Shown: positions 1 to 5,229 of the stretch, piece after piece
Position numbering within the stretch: position 1 is the stretch's first letter
Layout: every line of letters begins with the position of its first letter
Assembly: GCA_947458795.1 (NCBI GenBank)
Contig: CANHCD010000179.1
Location: 1 to 5,229, forward strand
Direction: 5' to 3'
Source: Cyclobacteriaceae bacterium
GTDB taxonomy: Bacteria > Bacteroidota > Bacteroidia > Cytophagales > Cyclobacteriaceae
DNA length: 5,229 nucleotides
Translations under genes and position numbers: made by a program
Notes under the pieces: generated by a model
What the model was told of the DNA's origin: nothing
Database searches by the model: none
Seen by the model: only the letters and a program-made list of their open reading frames with translations

Positions 1-954
1 TAGCCTTTCCTCCAAAAACTCACCTGCAGTGATGTCCGTAAATTGCTTGGGTTCAGTTTCAGAAATACAGCTAGGCAAACAGCTGAGATCCATCTCTGAC
101 CGTGGATGCATAAAGAAAGGGATGGAATACCTGCTGGTATGCATCTTCTCGCGAGGAGGGTTGACCACGCGGTGGATGGTGGATTTCAACTTTTTGTTGG
201 TAAAACGCTCTAGCATATCTCCGACATTCACCACCAACTGGTCAGGCAAGGCGGTGATTGGAATCCATTTTCCATCTCGACGAAGTACTTGAAGACCATC
301 CGCACTTGCACCCATCAGCAGGGTAATCAAGTTGATGTCTCCATGCTCAGCTGCCCTTACGGCATCGGCAGGCACTTCATCTGGGTTTTCTATTGGGAAA
401 TAATGAATCTGACGAAGGATGGAATTGCCATGAATCACTTTGTCTTCAAAATAAGTTTCCTCCAAGCCCAAGCTTAGTGCAATGGCACGGAGCATTTGAC
501 GTCCGGCATTTTCCAAAGTTCGGTATGCTTCCAAAGCATCTTCCTTGAATTGGGGAATTTCTTGCGGCCAGCAATTGGCTGGATACTCGGATTTGATGGG
601 ATCAGCATCTGGAATAGCAGCCAGGTCCTGTCCTACATGGTAAAACTCTTTCAAGTCTCCCGTGTTTCTTCCTTTGGCATGCTCTTTTCCCTTGCCTGTA
701 TAACCTCTTTGGTAACCGATTTCTGGTTTTTCATACTGTGACTTTACAGCATCTGGCAGTGTAAAAAACGTAGTAATGGAGGAATAAAGTCGATCTTGGA
801 GCTCCTTGCTTAATCCATGGTTTTTGATGGCAACAAATCCAATGTTCTGGTAAGCTTCTCCAAGCTTGCGAACGAATTCGGCCTTTTTTTCAGGATTGCC
901 AGCCGTGAAATCGGCTAAATCCAAACTCGGAATTTCATCAAACAAAATTTCCAT
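1..954 (-). CDS. Isopenicillin N synthase-family Fe(II)/2-oxoglutarate dioxygenase (3' end cut by window)
   Basis: The frame is open from an ATG at 954 down to base 1, giving 318 codons without a stop, so only a short C-terminal tail and the stop are missing. The N-terminal part (about residues 8-110) fits the DIOX_N domain, including GFVAIKNHG at 39-47. The C-terminal part is a double-stranded beta-helix oxygenase domain with the complete iron triad: His204 and Asp206 in EHGDINLIT, and His261 in STIHRVV. The 2-oxoglutarate-binding R-x-S is Arg275/Ser277 in RYSIPFF. It should therefore be a catalytically competent cytosolic enzyme coupling 2-oxoglutarate decarboxylation to oxidation of a small molecule. 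The substrate cannot be read from the sequence; the family includes IPNS, ACC oxidase, gibberellin and flavonoid oxidases, and many uncharacterised bacterial members. The ATG at 954 is chosen because the family N-terminus (IPSLDLADF) begins directly after it. It is divergent from the lipoprotein gene, and no biosynthetic cluster is visible beside it. Confidence 0.93.
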   Translation of the reverse strand, partial: MEILFDEIPSLDLADFTAGNPEKKAEFVRKLGEAYQNIGFVAIKNHGLSKELQDRLYSSITTFFTLPDAVKSQYEKPEIGYQRGYTGKGKEHAKGRNTGDLKEFYHVGQDLAAIPDADPIKSEYPANCWPQEIPQFKEDALEAYRTLENAGRQMLRAIALSLGLEETYFEDKVIHGNSILRQIHYFPIENPDEVPADAVRAAEHGDINLITLLMGASADGLQVLRRDGKWIPITALPDQLVVNVGDMLERFTNKKLKSTIHRVVNPPREKMHTSRYSIPFFMHPRSEMDLSCLPSCISETEPKQFTDITAGEFLEERL

Positions 955-992
955 AAATGCGGTAGATTAAGTGGTACTTCCTTTAAATTCTT

Positions 993-1017
993 CAAAAATA
1001 AATATCTTTAACCTCAA
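993..1017 (-). promoter_or_regulatory. Candidate Bacteroidota-type promoter for the dioxygenase gene
   Basis: Read on the minus strand, 1000-993 is TATTTTTG, a full match to the Bacteroidota -7 element TAnnTTTG. A TTG at 1017-1015 could serve as the -33 element, but the 14-base gap is shorter than the usual 17-23. Transcription would begin around 985, leaving an untranslated leader of about 30 bases before the ATG at 954. AT-rich sequence makes chance matches to the -7 element common. Confidence 0.4.
1003..1010 (+). promoter_or_regulatory. Weak -7 element candidate for the lipoprotein gene
   Basis: TATCTTTA matches TAnnTTTG at five of the six fixed positions (final G replaced by A). It lies 20 bases upstream of the ATG at 1031, which would leave a leader of about 14 bases. 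No clear TTTG -33 element is seen at the expected distance. It sits almost on top of the divergent dioxygenase promoter candidate, so the two transcription units may compete. This is the best candidate in a short gap rather than a strong signal. Confidence 0.25.
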
Positions 1018-1030
1018 TTGATGCGATTCC

Positions 1031-1801
1031 ATGAATAAAATCCAGATTTCCCTACTGATCGTGAGTTTATGGGTTATTTCTTGTTCCTCAGGCCCTAAGG
1101 AAACTAAGGAATCGCCAGCCGTGGTGGAGGGAACGAGCGCTCTACCCGAAGTGGCCCCGCTGCCAGTCACTTTTCTGCCTGTAGACTCCCTAACCTTGTT
1201 TCCAGACGCGATTCTAGAGCTCAATACTCCCTTGAGTAATCAGGTATTCAAGCCAGGAAAAGTTCCGTTTGAGTTTAACATCAAGAATTTTTCCCTAAAA
1301 ACGAAGGGAGTTGCAGCGCCACGACTGCAGATGATCTTGAATGGAGGCGACGCGGAAGGTTTTTCAGCTCCCATATTTCAGCGAGAGCTTGCCCGAGGCA
1401 CCTACAGAACAGTTGCTTTTTTGGTAGATCAAAAGGGGCTATCCTTAAAAAATTTCGGGAATTACCTGGATCGAGACTTTTTAGTGGGGGATTCTCGTCC
1501 CTTTCCGTACTCTGCCGAACCCTACTTGGCCATCAACTTGCCGAAAAATGAACAAATTGTTCCCTTTGGCCAAGACTTGATTTTGGATTTTTTGGTGCTG
1601 GGTGGCGATTTAAAGTTGGATGGCTTGAAAGTCAAAATCTGGATCAATGTATACCAAACAGAGACAAATGCAATGGTGCCCTTGCGCGTTTCGAATCTTC
1701 CGGTTGGAGATTATCAAGTAAAAGTACAGCTCCTTAGAACGACTAATAAAGAGTTGGAGGGCCCTTTCTCTAGCAGTACGAAGACCATCTATGTTCGATA
1801 A
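1031..1801 (+). CDS. Lipoprotein with two tandem Ig-like beta-sandwich repeats, function unknown
   Basis: This 256-residue protein starts with a short lipoprotein signal peptide: Asn-Lys, a hydrophobic stretch (residues 6-16), and a lipobox VISC with the modified cysteine at Cys18. After it come a Ser/Glu/Pro-rich linker (19-58) and two regions that resemble each other. Repeat 1 (about 61-153) opens ILELNTPLSNQVF and repeat 2 (about 166-255) opens YLAINLPKNEQIV. Both then carry a beta-strand (PRLQMILNGG, LKVKIWINVY) and a late turn-plus-strand (ARGTYRTVAFLVD, PVGDYQVKVQLLR). This pattern suggests two Ig-like domains that arose by duplication. No catalytic motif is seen. The residues after Cys18 (SSGPKETK) do not match the acidic Bacteroidota surface-export signal well, so a periplasm-facing outer-membrane lipoprotein is the likelier location. 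The ATG at 1031 puts the signal peptide at the very N-terminus. serS follows after 36 bases. Confidence 0.85.
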   Translation: MNKIQISLLIVSLWVISCSSGPKETKESPAVVEGTSALPEVAPLPVTFLPVDSLTLFPDAILELNTPLSNQVFKPGKVPFEFNIKNFSLKTKGVAAPRLQMILNGGDAEGFSAPIFQRELARGTYRTVAFLVDQKGLSLKNFGNYLDRDFLVGDSRPFPYSAEPYLAINLPKNEQIVPFGQDLILDFLVLGGDLKLDGLKVKIWINVYQTETNAMVPLRVSNLPVGDYQVKVQLLRTTNKELEGPFSSSTKTIYVR

Positions 1802-1806
1802 GTTCG

Positions 1807-1814
1807 TATCTTTG
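1807..1814 (+). promoter_or_regulatory. Candidate -7 promoter element for serS
   Basis: TATCTTTG is a full match to the Bacteroidota TAnnTTTG element and lies 23 bases upstream of the serS ATG, just after the stop codon of the lipoprotein gene. The predicted start of transcription is near 1821, giving a leader of about 17 bases. No good TTTG -33 element is present around 1783-1789. If active, it would let serS be expressed independently of the lipoprotein gene. Confidence 0.4.
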
Positions 1815-1837
1815 GACGATTAAATCTCTAGTTCACC

Positions 1838-3109
1838 ATGCTTTTAGTACAACATATCCGTGATCATTACGACCAAGTGCTCCTTGGCCTCAAAAAAAGA
1901 AACCAAGTGCATGCAGATACCACTTTGCAACAGGTACTTGCCTTGGACGAATTGAGAAAATCTTCCCAAACCCAGCGAGATCAGTTGCAGGCTGAAGCCA
2001 ATACGATTTCGAAGGAAATTGGAATCTTGATGAAGGAGGGTAAAACTGCAGAGGCAACAGCCGTTCGGGATCGATCAGCGGAATTAAAGACCCAGATTAA
2101 AGAGCTCGAGGAGCAACATGTGCAGGCAGAAGAAGAGTTGAAGGCTTTACTCTACACCCTTCCGAATGTGCCTCATGCAGCTGTTCCGGCAGGAAAATCT
2201 GCGGAAGACAATGAGATAGTTCTTTCGCATGGTGAGATTCCAAGCCTACCTGAAGGTAAATTACCTCATTGGGACTTGATTAAGAAATACGACATCATTG
2301 ATTTTGACTTGGGCGTTAAAATAGCTGGGGCTGGATTTCCAGTGTACAAAGGAAAAGGTGCAAGGCTGCAACGTGGATTGATTAACTTTTTCTTGGATCA
2401 GGCTTTAGCCTCTGGGTACATGGAGGTACAGCCTCCAATCTTGGTAAATGAGGATTCTTGCTACAGCACAGGGCAGCTTCCAGACAAGGAAGGACAGATG
2501 TATTATGCTAGTGAGGACAAGCTTTACCTGATCCCGACCGCAGAGGTACCGATTACCAATCTTTACCGCGATGTTTTAGTAAATGTCTCTGACCTCCCTA
2601 TCAAAAATGTGGGCTATACCCCTTGCTTTAGAAGGGAAGCAGGTTCTTGGGGCGCGCATGTCCGAGGCTTAAATCGATTACACCAGTTTGACAAGGTGGA
2701 AATCGTCCAAATCACGCATCCCGATCATTCGTATGAGGCCTTGGAGCAGATGAGCAGCTACGTCCAAGGTTTGTTGCAACAGTTGGAATTACCCTATCGA
2801 GTGCTTCGACTTTGTGGAGGGGACATGGGCTTTACGTCTGCGATGACCTACGACATGGAAGTGTATTCGGCAGCACAAGAACGCTGGTTGGAAGTAAGTT
2901 CGGTGTCCAACTTTGAAACCTACCAGGCAAACCGCCTTAAGCTACGGTTCAAGGGAGAGGATAAAAAATCGCTATTGGCACATACCCTAAATGGAAGCGC
3001 ACTAGCCTTGCCTCGAATCGTAGCATCGATCCTCGAAAATAATCAGGGTCCTGATGGGATCCGGATGCCGAAAGTATTGCACCCTTACTTAGGCTTTGAT
3101 CACATTTAA
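1838..3109 (+). CDS. serS: Seryl-tRNA synthetase
   Basis: This cytosolic class II aminoacyl-tRNA synthetase activates serine with ATP and charges tRNA(Ser); it also charges tRNA(Sec) where that exists. The 423 residues match the usual bacterial length of about 420-430. Residues 1-110 form the tRNA-binding N-terminal domain, with a long charged coiled-coil (about 29-106, ending in a run of Glu, Gln and Lys). The catalytic core follows: motif 1 ending ASGYMEVQPP (191-200), the serine-binding TAE loop at 234-236, and motif 2 from Phe264 (FRREAGSWG, then RGLNRLHQFDKVE to 288). A conserved GDMGFTSAMTYDMEV block (328-342) and EVSSVSNFETYQANR (352-366) come next. Motif 3 is LNGSALALPR (384-393), with ATP-binding Arg393. 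All key residues are present and I see no frameshift. The ATG at 1838 starts the protein where bacterial SerRS normally starts. Its last 14 bases overlap the first start option of the next gene. Confidence 0.98.
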   Translation: MLLVQHIRDHYDQVLLGLKKRNQVHADTTLQQVLALDELRKSSQTQRDQLQAEANTISKEIGILMKEGKTAEATAVRDRSAELKTQIKELEEQHVQAEEELKALLYTLPNVPHAAVPAGKSAEDNEIVLSHGEIPSLPEGKLPHWDLIKKYDIIDFDLGVKIAGAGFPVYKGKGARLQRGLINFFLDQALASGYMEVQPPILVNEDSCYSTGQLPDKEGQMYYASEDKLYLIPTAEVPITNLYRDVLVNVSDLPIKNVGYTPCFRREAGSWGAHVRGLNRLHQFDKVEIVQITHPDHSYEALEQMSSYVQGLLQQLELPYRVLRLCGGDMGFTSAMTYDMEVYSAAQERWLEVSSVSNFETYQANRLKLRFKGEDKKSLLAHTLNGSALALPRIVASILENNQGPDGIRMPKVLHPYLGFDHI

Positions 3110-3551
3110 TATCTTCTTTTTTAGCTTGAAAAGAGCTGCCCTTCTAGGCAGTTTTTTCCTGTTCCCTATGTTGAGCTTCGCTCAAAGCGAAGCGGATGAG
3201 GCCATTACCAAGACGGTGAAGCTGTATTTTGACGGCATGGTAGCGCGGGATCCAGCCAAGTTGGAGGCAGCATTTCTTCCACAGGCGAGATTGATTGGCT
3301 ATCGAGGAGAGGTGCTGGTGGTGACGTCGCTCGCCGAATGGATCCAGTCTACTGCTACAGGAGCTCCCCGAGATCCTGCGCAGTACCGAAACGAACTCAA
3401 GTCTATTCGCCGTGTGGGAAAGATGGCCTTGGTGGAGGCGGAGTTGTACTGGCCTACGCGGTACTATTACGATTACTTAACCTTACTTGAAGTAGCTGGA
3501 GATTGGAAAATCGTACACAAATCCTGGCATGAAAAGGCCTTGGATAAGTAA
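3096..3551 (+). CDS. Secreted NTF2-like (putative lumazine-binding family) protein
   Basis: This 151-residue exported protein has a signal peptide (positive Lys12-Arg13, hydrophobic 14-25) and a likely signal peptidase I site SFA|Q after Ala29. The mature part (30-151) has the outline of an NTF2-like fold: a first helix (DEAITKTVKLYFDGMVARD), then PAKLEAAFLPQARLIGYRGE, a middle helix, and closing beta-strands ending YYYDYLTLLEVAGDWKIVHKSWHEK (123-147). This resembles the Bacteroidota 'putative lumazine-binding' NTF2 group (Lumazine_bd_2). The family name does not establish ligand or activity, and no catalytic set is evident. Two starts are possible. The ATG at 3096 overlaps serS by 14 bases but adds an odd hydrophobic stretch before the Lys-Arg. 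The TTG at 3126 gives a textbook signal peptide beginning M-K-R and a 141-residue protein. I list the ATG but consider the TTG plausible. It is likely co-transcribed with serS, unless the hairpin at 3130-3157 stops transcription. Confidence 0.82.
   Translation: MITFNIFFFSLKRAALLGSFFLFPMLSFAQSEADEAITKTVKLYFDGMVARDPAKLEAAFLPQARLIGYRGEVLVVTSLAEWIQSTATGAPRDPAQYRNELKSIRRVGKMALVEAELYWPTRYYYDYLTLLEVAGDWKIVHKSWHEKALDK
3130..3157 (+). terminator. Terminator-like hairpin with T-tract just after serS, inside the next gene's signal-peptide codons
   Basis: CTGCC (3136-3140) pairs with GGCAG (3147-3151) around a six-base loop, followed directly by six T (3152-3157). The A/G-rich left flank (3130-3135) can also pair with these T bases, including two G-U pairs, extending the stem to 11 pairs. 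This is the usual form of an intrinsic terminator, 20-26 bases past the serS stop. It lies within codons 12-21 of the downstream gene, where Phe codons would supply T-runs anyway, so it may be coincidental or may only partly reduce read-through. Confidence 0.45.
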
Positions 3552-3617
3552 GTTGCGGTTTTGTTTCAGTTAAAAGGCTAGCCAAAAGCAGGACTGAAGA
3601 GCTAATCAATCCCTAAC

Positions 3618-4232
3618 TTAACTTTTTTTAGTAGCGTTGCTCAGCTGTTCATGCACCTCCAATACTTGGGGAATCAGTAGTTTGTTGTCCGTATTTTTAA
3701 TGCAAAAATCTGCCAGCTCATTCTTTTCTTCGTCAGGAAGTTGCTGGTTAATGATTTGGTTGACTTGTTCTTCGGAGCGATGGGGGTCTCGAAGGAGTAT
3801 TCGAGCCATTCGGACGCGTAGTGGCGAGCTGACATTGATGACATAGTCGAGCTCTTTTGCCGCTCCCGTTTCAAAGAGTAGCGCAGCTTCTTTGATGAGG
3901 TAGGGGGCAGTTTGTTGCGTGATCCATTGTTCAAAATCTTTCCGTACAGCAGGATGTACCCGTGCATTTAGGGCAGCGATTTTTTCAGGATTGGGAAACA
4001 CGGTTTCCGCAAGGAAGGCGCGATTGAGCTCTCCATTTGCCGAATAGGCGTCAGCTCCAAAAGTGGTTGAAATTTGATTTCGAAGTTCGGCATCGTGAGC
4101 CATCAGCCACTTGGCGCGGTCATCGGCGGTGTAAACAGGGATTCCCAAAAGGGAGAATAGTTTGCAGACGGTGGATTTCCCAGAGCCGATACCGCCTGTA
4201 ATGCCTACTAGCAATGGGCGTTTGTTACTCAT
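3618..4232 (-). CDS. coaE: Dephospho-CoA kinase
   Basis: This cytosolic P-loop kinase carries out the last step of coenzyme A synthesis: ATP-dependent phosphorylation of the 3'-hydroxyl of dephospho-CoA. The 204 residues match the family (the E. coli enzyme has 206). The Walker A loop is GGIGSGKST at 13-21. The catalytic aspartate is Asp37 in YTADDRAK; the first Asp of the DAD signature common elsewhere is Thr35 here, which does not affect the conserved catalytic position. Other family blocks are LNARVHPAVRKDF (88-100), EAALLFETG (115-123) and the lid region RMARILLRDPHRSEEQV (141-157). The start at 4232 places the P-loop at the usual distance from the N-terminus. Its ATGAGTAA overlaps the end of ybbR by eight bases, so the two genes are almost surely one transcript with coupled translation. 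It converges on the NTF2-like gene, 66 bases away. Confidence 0.97.
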   Translation of the reverse strand: MSNKRPLLVGITGGIGSGKSTVCKLFSLLGIPVYTADDRAKWLMAHDAELRNQISTTFGADAYSANGELNRAFLAETVFPNPEKIAALNARVHPAVRKDFEQWITQQTAPYLIKEAALLFETGAAKELDYVINVSSPLRVRMARILLRDPHRSEEQVNQIINQQLPDEEKNELADFCIKNTDNKLLIPQVLEVHEQLSNATKKS

Positions 4233-5229
4233 ATTTAAGTTTAATCTGCGGAGGGCTGATTCGAACCTCTTTCAAAAAATTTGGATTAGGGCTGACTTCT
4301 AGTTGTAACGTACTGTCTGCGCGATTCCGCTTTCTGTAGTCTAGGATCGCCTCAAATTTTAAATCTTTCAGTTGCGGAAGGTTAGCTTCTTCAATCAAAT
4401 AGCTCAGGACAGGAACCAAATCCTCATTGGGTAGCGACACTGTGTTGGGAAAATTTACTTTTCTGATTTTTAGCCTTTTGTTGCCCTCGAGGTAAGTAAG
4501 CACGGAGAAGCTGACTTGGATTTCCTTTTGCTTCAGTTGAACTAGCTTCGCCAAACTTTCATCTACAGTTAGGGAAACCTTGCCTGAATAATCGGAATTG
4601 ATTTTTGTTGCATTTAAGACTACTGGGTATTTCCCGTCAAAAGCCTCCAAAACTGAAGAAGGCCCAGTGATTTCTAGTTGGTCAGGAATGAAATTGACCT
4701 TCCCTTCTAGCGCGATGTTTTTATCCAGGGAGTATCCCAAGGTATCCAGCACTGGGCGGAGTGTTTTGGTTACGATCCGATCGATTTGGTAGTGAATGGT
4801 GTCTCCTAGTACGTTCTGGAGTTGTGTTGGGGTGATAAACTCTCCCAAGCTTCTTTTCAGGTCTGCGGTGAGCAGGTATTTTTTCTCTGATGGGGTATTG
4901 AGTTGAATGAGGTAGGGGGTACCGCCAATATTAAAATACTTGCGCAGCAAGTCCCAGCCATTCCCTGAAATTTCAATTTGAATGCTGTTTGGCAGGGACT
5001 TGACTGGAATAAAGTTTTTTTGGTCGTATTCCCACTGTACGGGGTAATCTACGATGGTACTGTAATTATCCTTGTTGAGTGCATTTAAAACCCAAAAAGT
5101 GGTAGCCGCTGCAACGCAGAGGACTACCACTTTTATATTGGAGAGTTTTCTTTTGGATATTCTCCAAGGGGATTTTTTAGAATCAGGCAAGGTGTTATTT
5201 GGTTGGACTTGGTTTTTTCGAGAAGTCAA
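4225..5229 (-). CDS. YbbR-like membrane-anchored protein (5' end uncertain, open at window edge)
   Basis: At least 334 residues are encoded. A basic, hydrophilic N-terminus (1-31, ending RISKRKLSN) is followed by one transmembrane helix (about 32-51, IKVVVLCVAAATTFWVLNAL). A long beta-rich extracytoplasmic part then carries YbbR-type repeats: about 56-112 (DYPVQWEYD, SIQIEISGNGWDLL), about 150-247 (the clearest: FIPDQLEITGPSSVLEAF, then VVLNATKI, SGKVSLTV, KEIQVSFSV) and a degenerate third, about 255-334. YbbR-domain proteins include CdaR, which regulates the di-adenylate cyclase CdaA in Firmicutes. No cdaA is visible here, so that role should not be assumed. A ybbR-like gene before coaE is a familiar Bacteroidota arrangement. 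The first in-frame codon in the window is TTG at 5229 and there is no methionine anywhere in the frame, so the true start is probably upstream of the window. The stop overlaps the coaE start. Confidence 0.85.
   Translation of the reverse strand: MTSRKNQVQPNNTLPDSKKSPWRISKRKLSNIKVVVLCVAAATTFWVLNALNKDNYSTIVDYPVQWEYDQKNFIPVKSLPNSIQIEISGNGWDLLRKYFNIGGTPYLIQLNTPSEKKYLLTADLKRSLGEFITPTQLQNVLGDTIHYQIDRIVTKTLRPVLDTLGYSLDKNIALEGKVNFIPDQLEITGPSSVLEAFDGKYPVVLNATKINSDYSGKVSLTVDESLAKLVQLKQKEIQVSFSVLTYLEGNKRLKIRKVNFPNTVSLPNEDLVPVLSYLIEEANLPQLKDLKFEAILDYRKRNRADSTLQLEVSPNPNFLKEVRISPPQIKLKYE
5095..5134 (-). repeat. Perfect 11-bp inverted repeat (terminator-like hairpin) inside the ybbR transmembrane codons
   Basis: AAAAGTGGTAG (5095-5105) and CTACCACTTTT (5124-5134) are exact reverse complements separated by 18 bases. 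Within the loop, CTGC (5109-5112) and GCAG (5116-5119) can form a second short stem around AAC. In the ybbR transcript, CTACCAC is followed by five T, resembling an intrinsic terminator or attenuator. It covers codons 32-45, the first part of the membrane helix. The pairing is certain from the sequence; any function is inference. Confidence 0.6.

Noticed and set aside
29..741. Three plus-strand reading frames (29-292, 289-477, 496-741).
   Set aside because: They lie antisense to the dioxygenase gene, whose single uninterrupted frame has full family motifs; their translations resemble no protein family and they are shadows.
1021..1038. Five-codon mini reading frame (ATG at 1021, TAA at 1036-1038) overlapping the start of the lipoprotein gene, as a possible leader peptide.
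   Set aside because: Frames this short are frequent by chance, it has no ribosome-binding signal, and its codons show no regulatory amino-acid run.
967..1224. Minus-strand frame overlapping the divergent gap and the lipoprotein N-terminus.
   Set aside because: It is antisense to a well-supported signal peptide and lipobox, and its translation is low-complexity Ser/Gly/Thr without recognisable features.
3565..3598. Inverted repeat TTCAGT / ACTGAA between the convergent NTF2-like and coaE genes, as a possible bidirectional terminator.
   Set aside because: The stem is only six pairs with a loop of about 22 bases, and neither side is followed by a T-run. The T7 at 3623-3629 lies inside coaE without a GC-rich stem next to it; AGTTAA/TTAACT (3569-3574 and 3618-3623) is too AT-rich and too far apart. 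I see no convincing terminator in this 66-bp gap.
3637..4792. Other frames within coaE and ybbR (plus 3637-3846, minus 3674-3967, plus 4598-4792).
   Set aside because: They overlap strongly supported coding regions in the wrong frame or strand and show no domain or start signal.
1..5229. Search for a mobile element, CRISPR array, toxin-antitoxin pair, defence system or RNA gene.
   Set aside because: No tandem or spaced repeat array, terminal inverted repeats, transposase or integrase motifs, tRNA-like cloverleaf or compact toxin-antitoxin layout was found. The window is nearly filled by conserved genes and exported proteins.

Overview
The window looks like ordinary chromosomal sequence from a Bacteroidota bacterium, probably Cytophagales and perhaps close to Cyclobacteriaceae. 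The evidence is the protein style (SerRS motif 2 and 3 wording, a single-pass YbbR protein directly upstream of coaE), the lack of clear Shine-Dalgarno sequences, and several matches to the Bacteroidota -7 promoter element TAnnTTTG. Genus cannot be decided from the sequence alone. Base composition looks even throughout, and I see no transposase, integrase, tRNA, CRISPR array or phage gene.

Layout: (1) Minus strand, 1-954: an isopenicillin-N-synthase-like Fe(II)/2-oxoglutarate dioxygenase whose last few residues and stop lie beyond the left edge. (2) A 76-bp divergent intergenic region with facing promoter candidates. (3) Plus strand, 1031-1801: a lipoprotein with two tandem Ig-like repeats. 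(4) Plus strand, 1838-3109: seryl-tRNA synthetase (serS) with its own -7 promoter match. (5) Plus strand, 3096-3551: a small secreted NTF2-like (lumazine-binding-like) protein overlapping the end of serS; a terminator-like hairpin lies in its signal-peptide codons. (6) Minus strand, convergent: coaE (3618-4232) preceded by a ybbR-like gene (4225-5229), with an 8-nt stop/start overlap. The ybbR reading frame is still open at the right edge.

How the genes relate: the three plus-strand genes are close enough to be co-transcribed, but they share no pathway that I can name. SerS charges tRNA(Ser), CoaE performs the last step of coenzyme A synthesis, and YbbR is a membrane-anchored envelope protein. 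The lipoprotein and the NTF2-like protein are exported proteins of unknown role. I find no new defence, mobile or biosynthetic system here. The observations most worth checking are two hairpin-plus-T-tract structures placed inside coding sequence for hydrophobic segments (one just after serS, one in ybbR) and two uncertain start codons.
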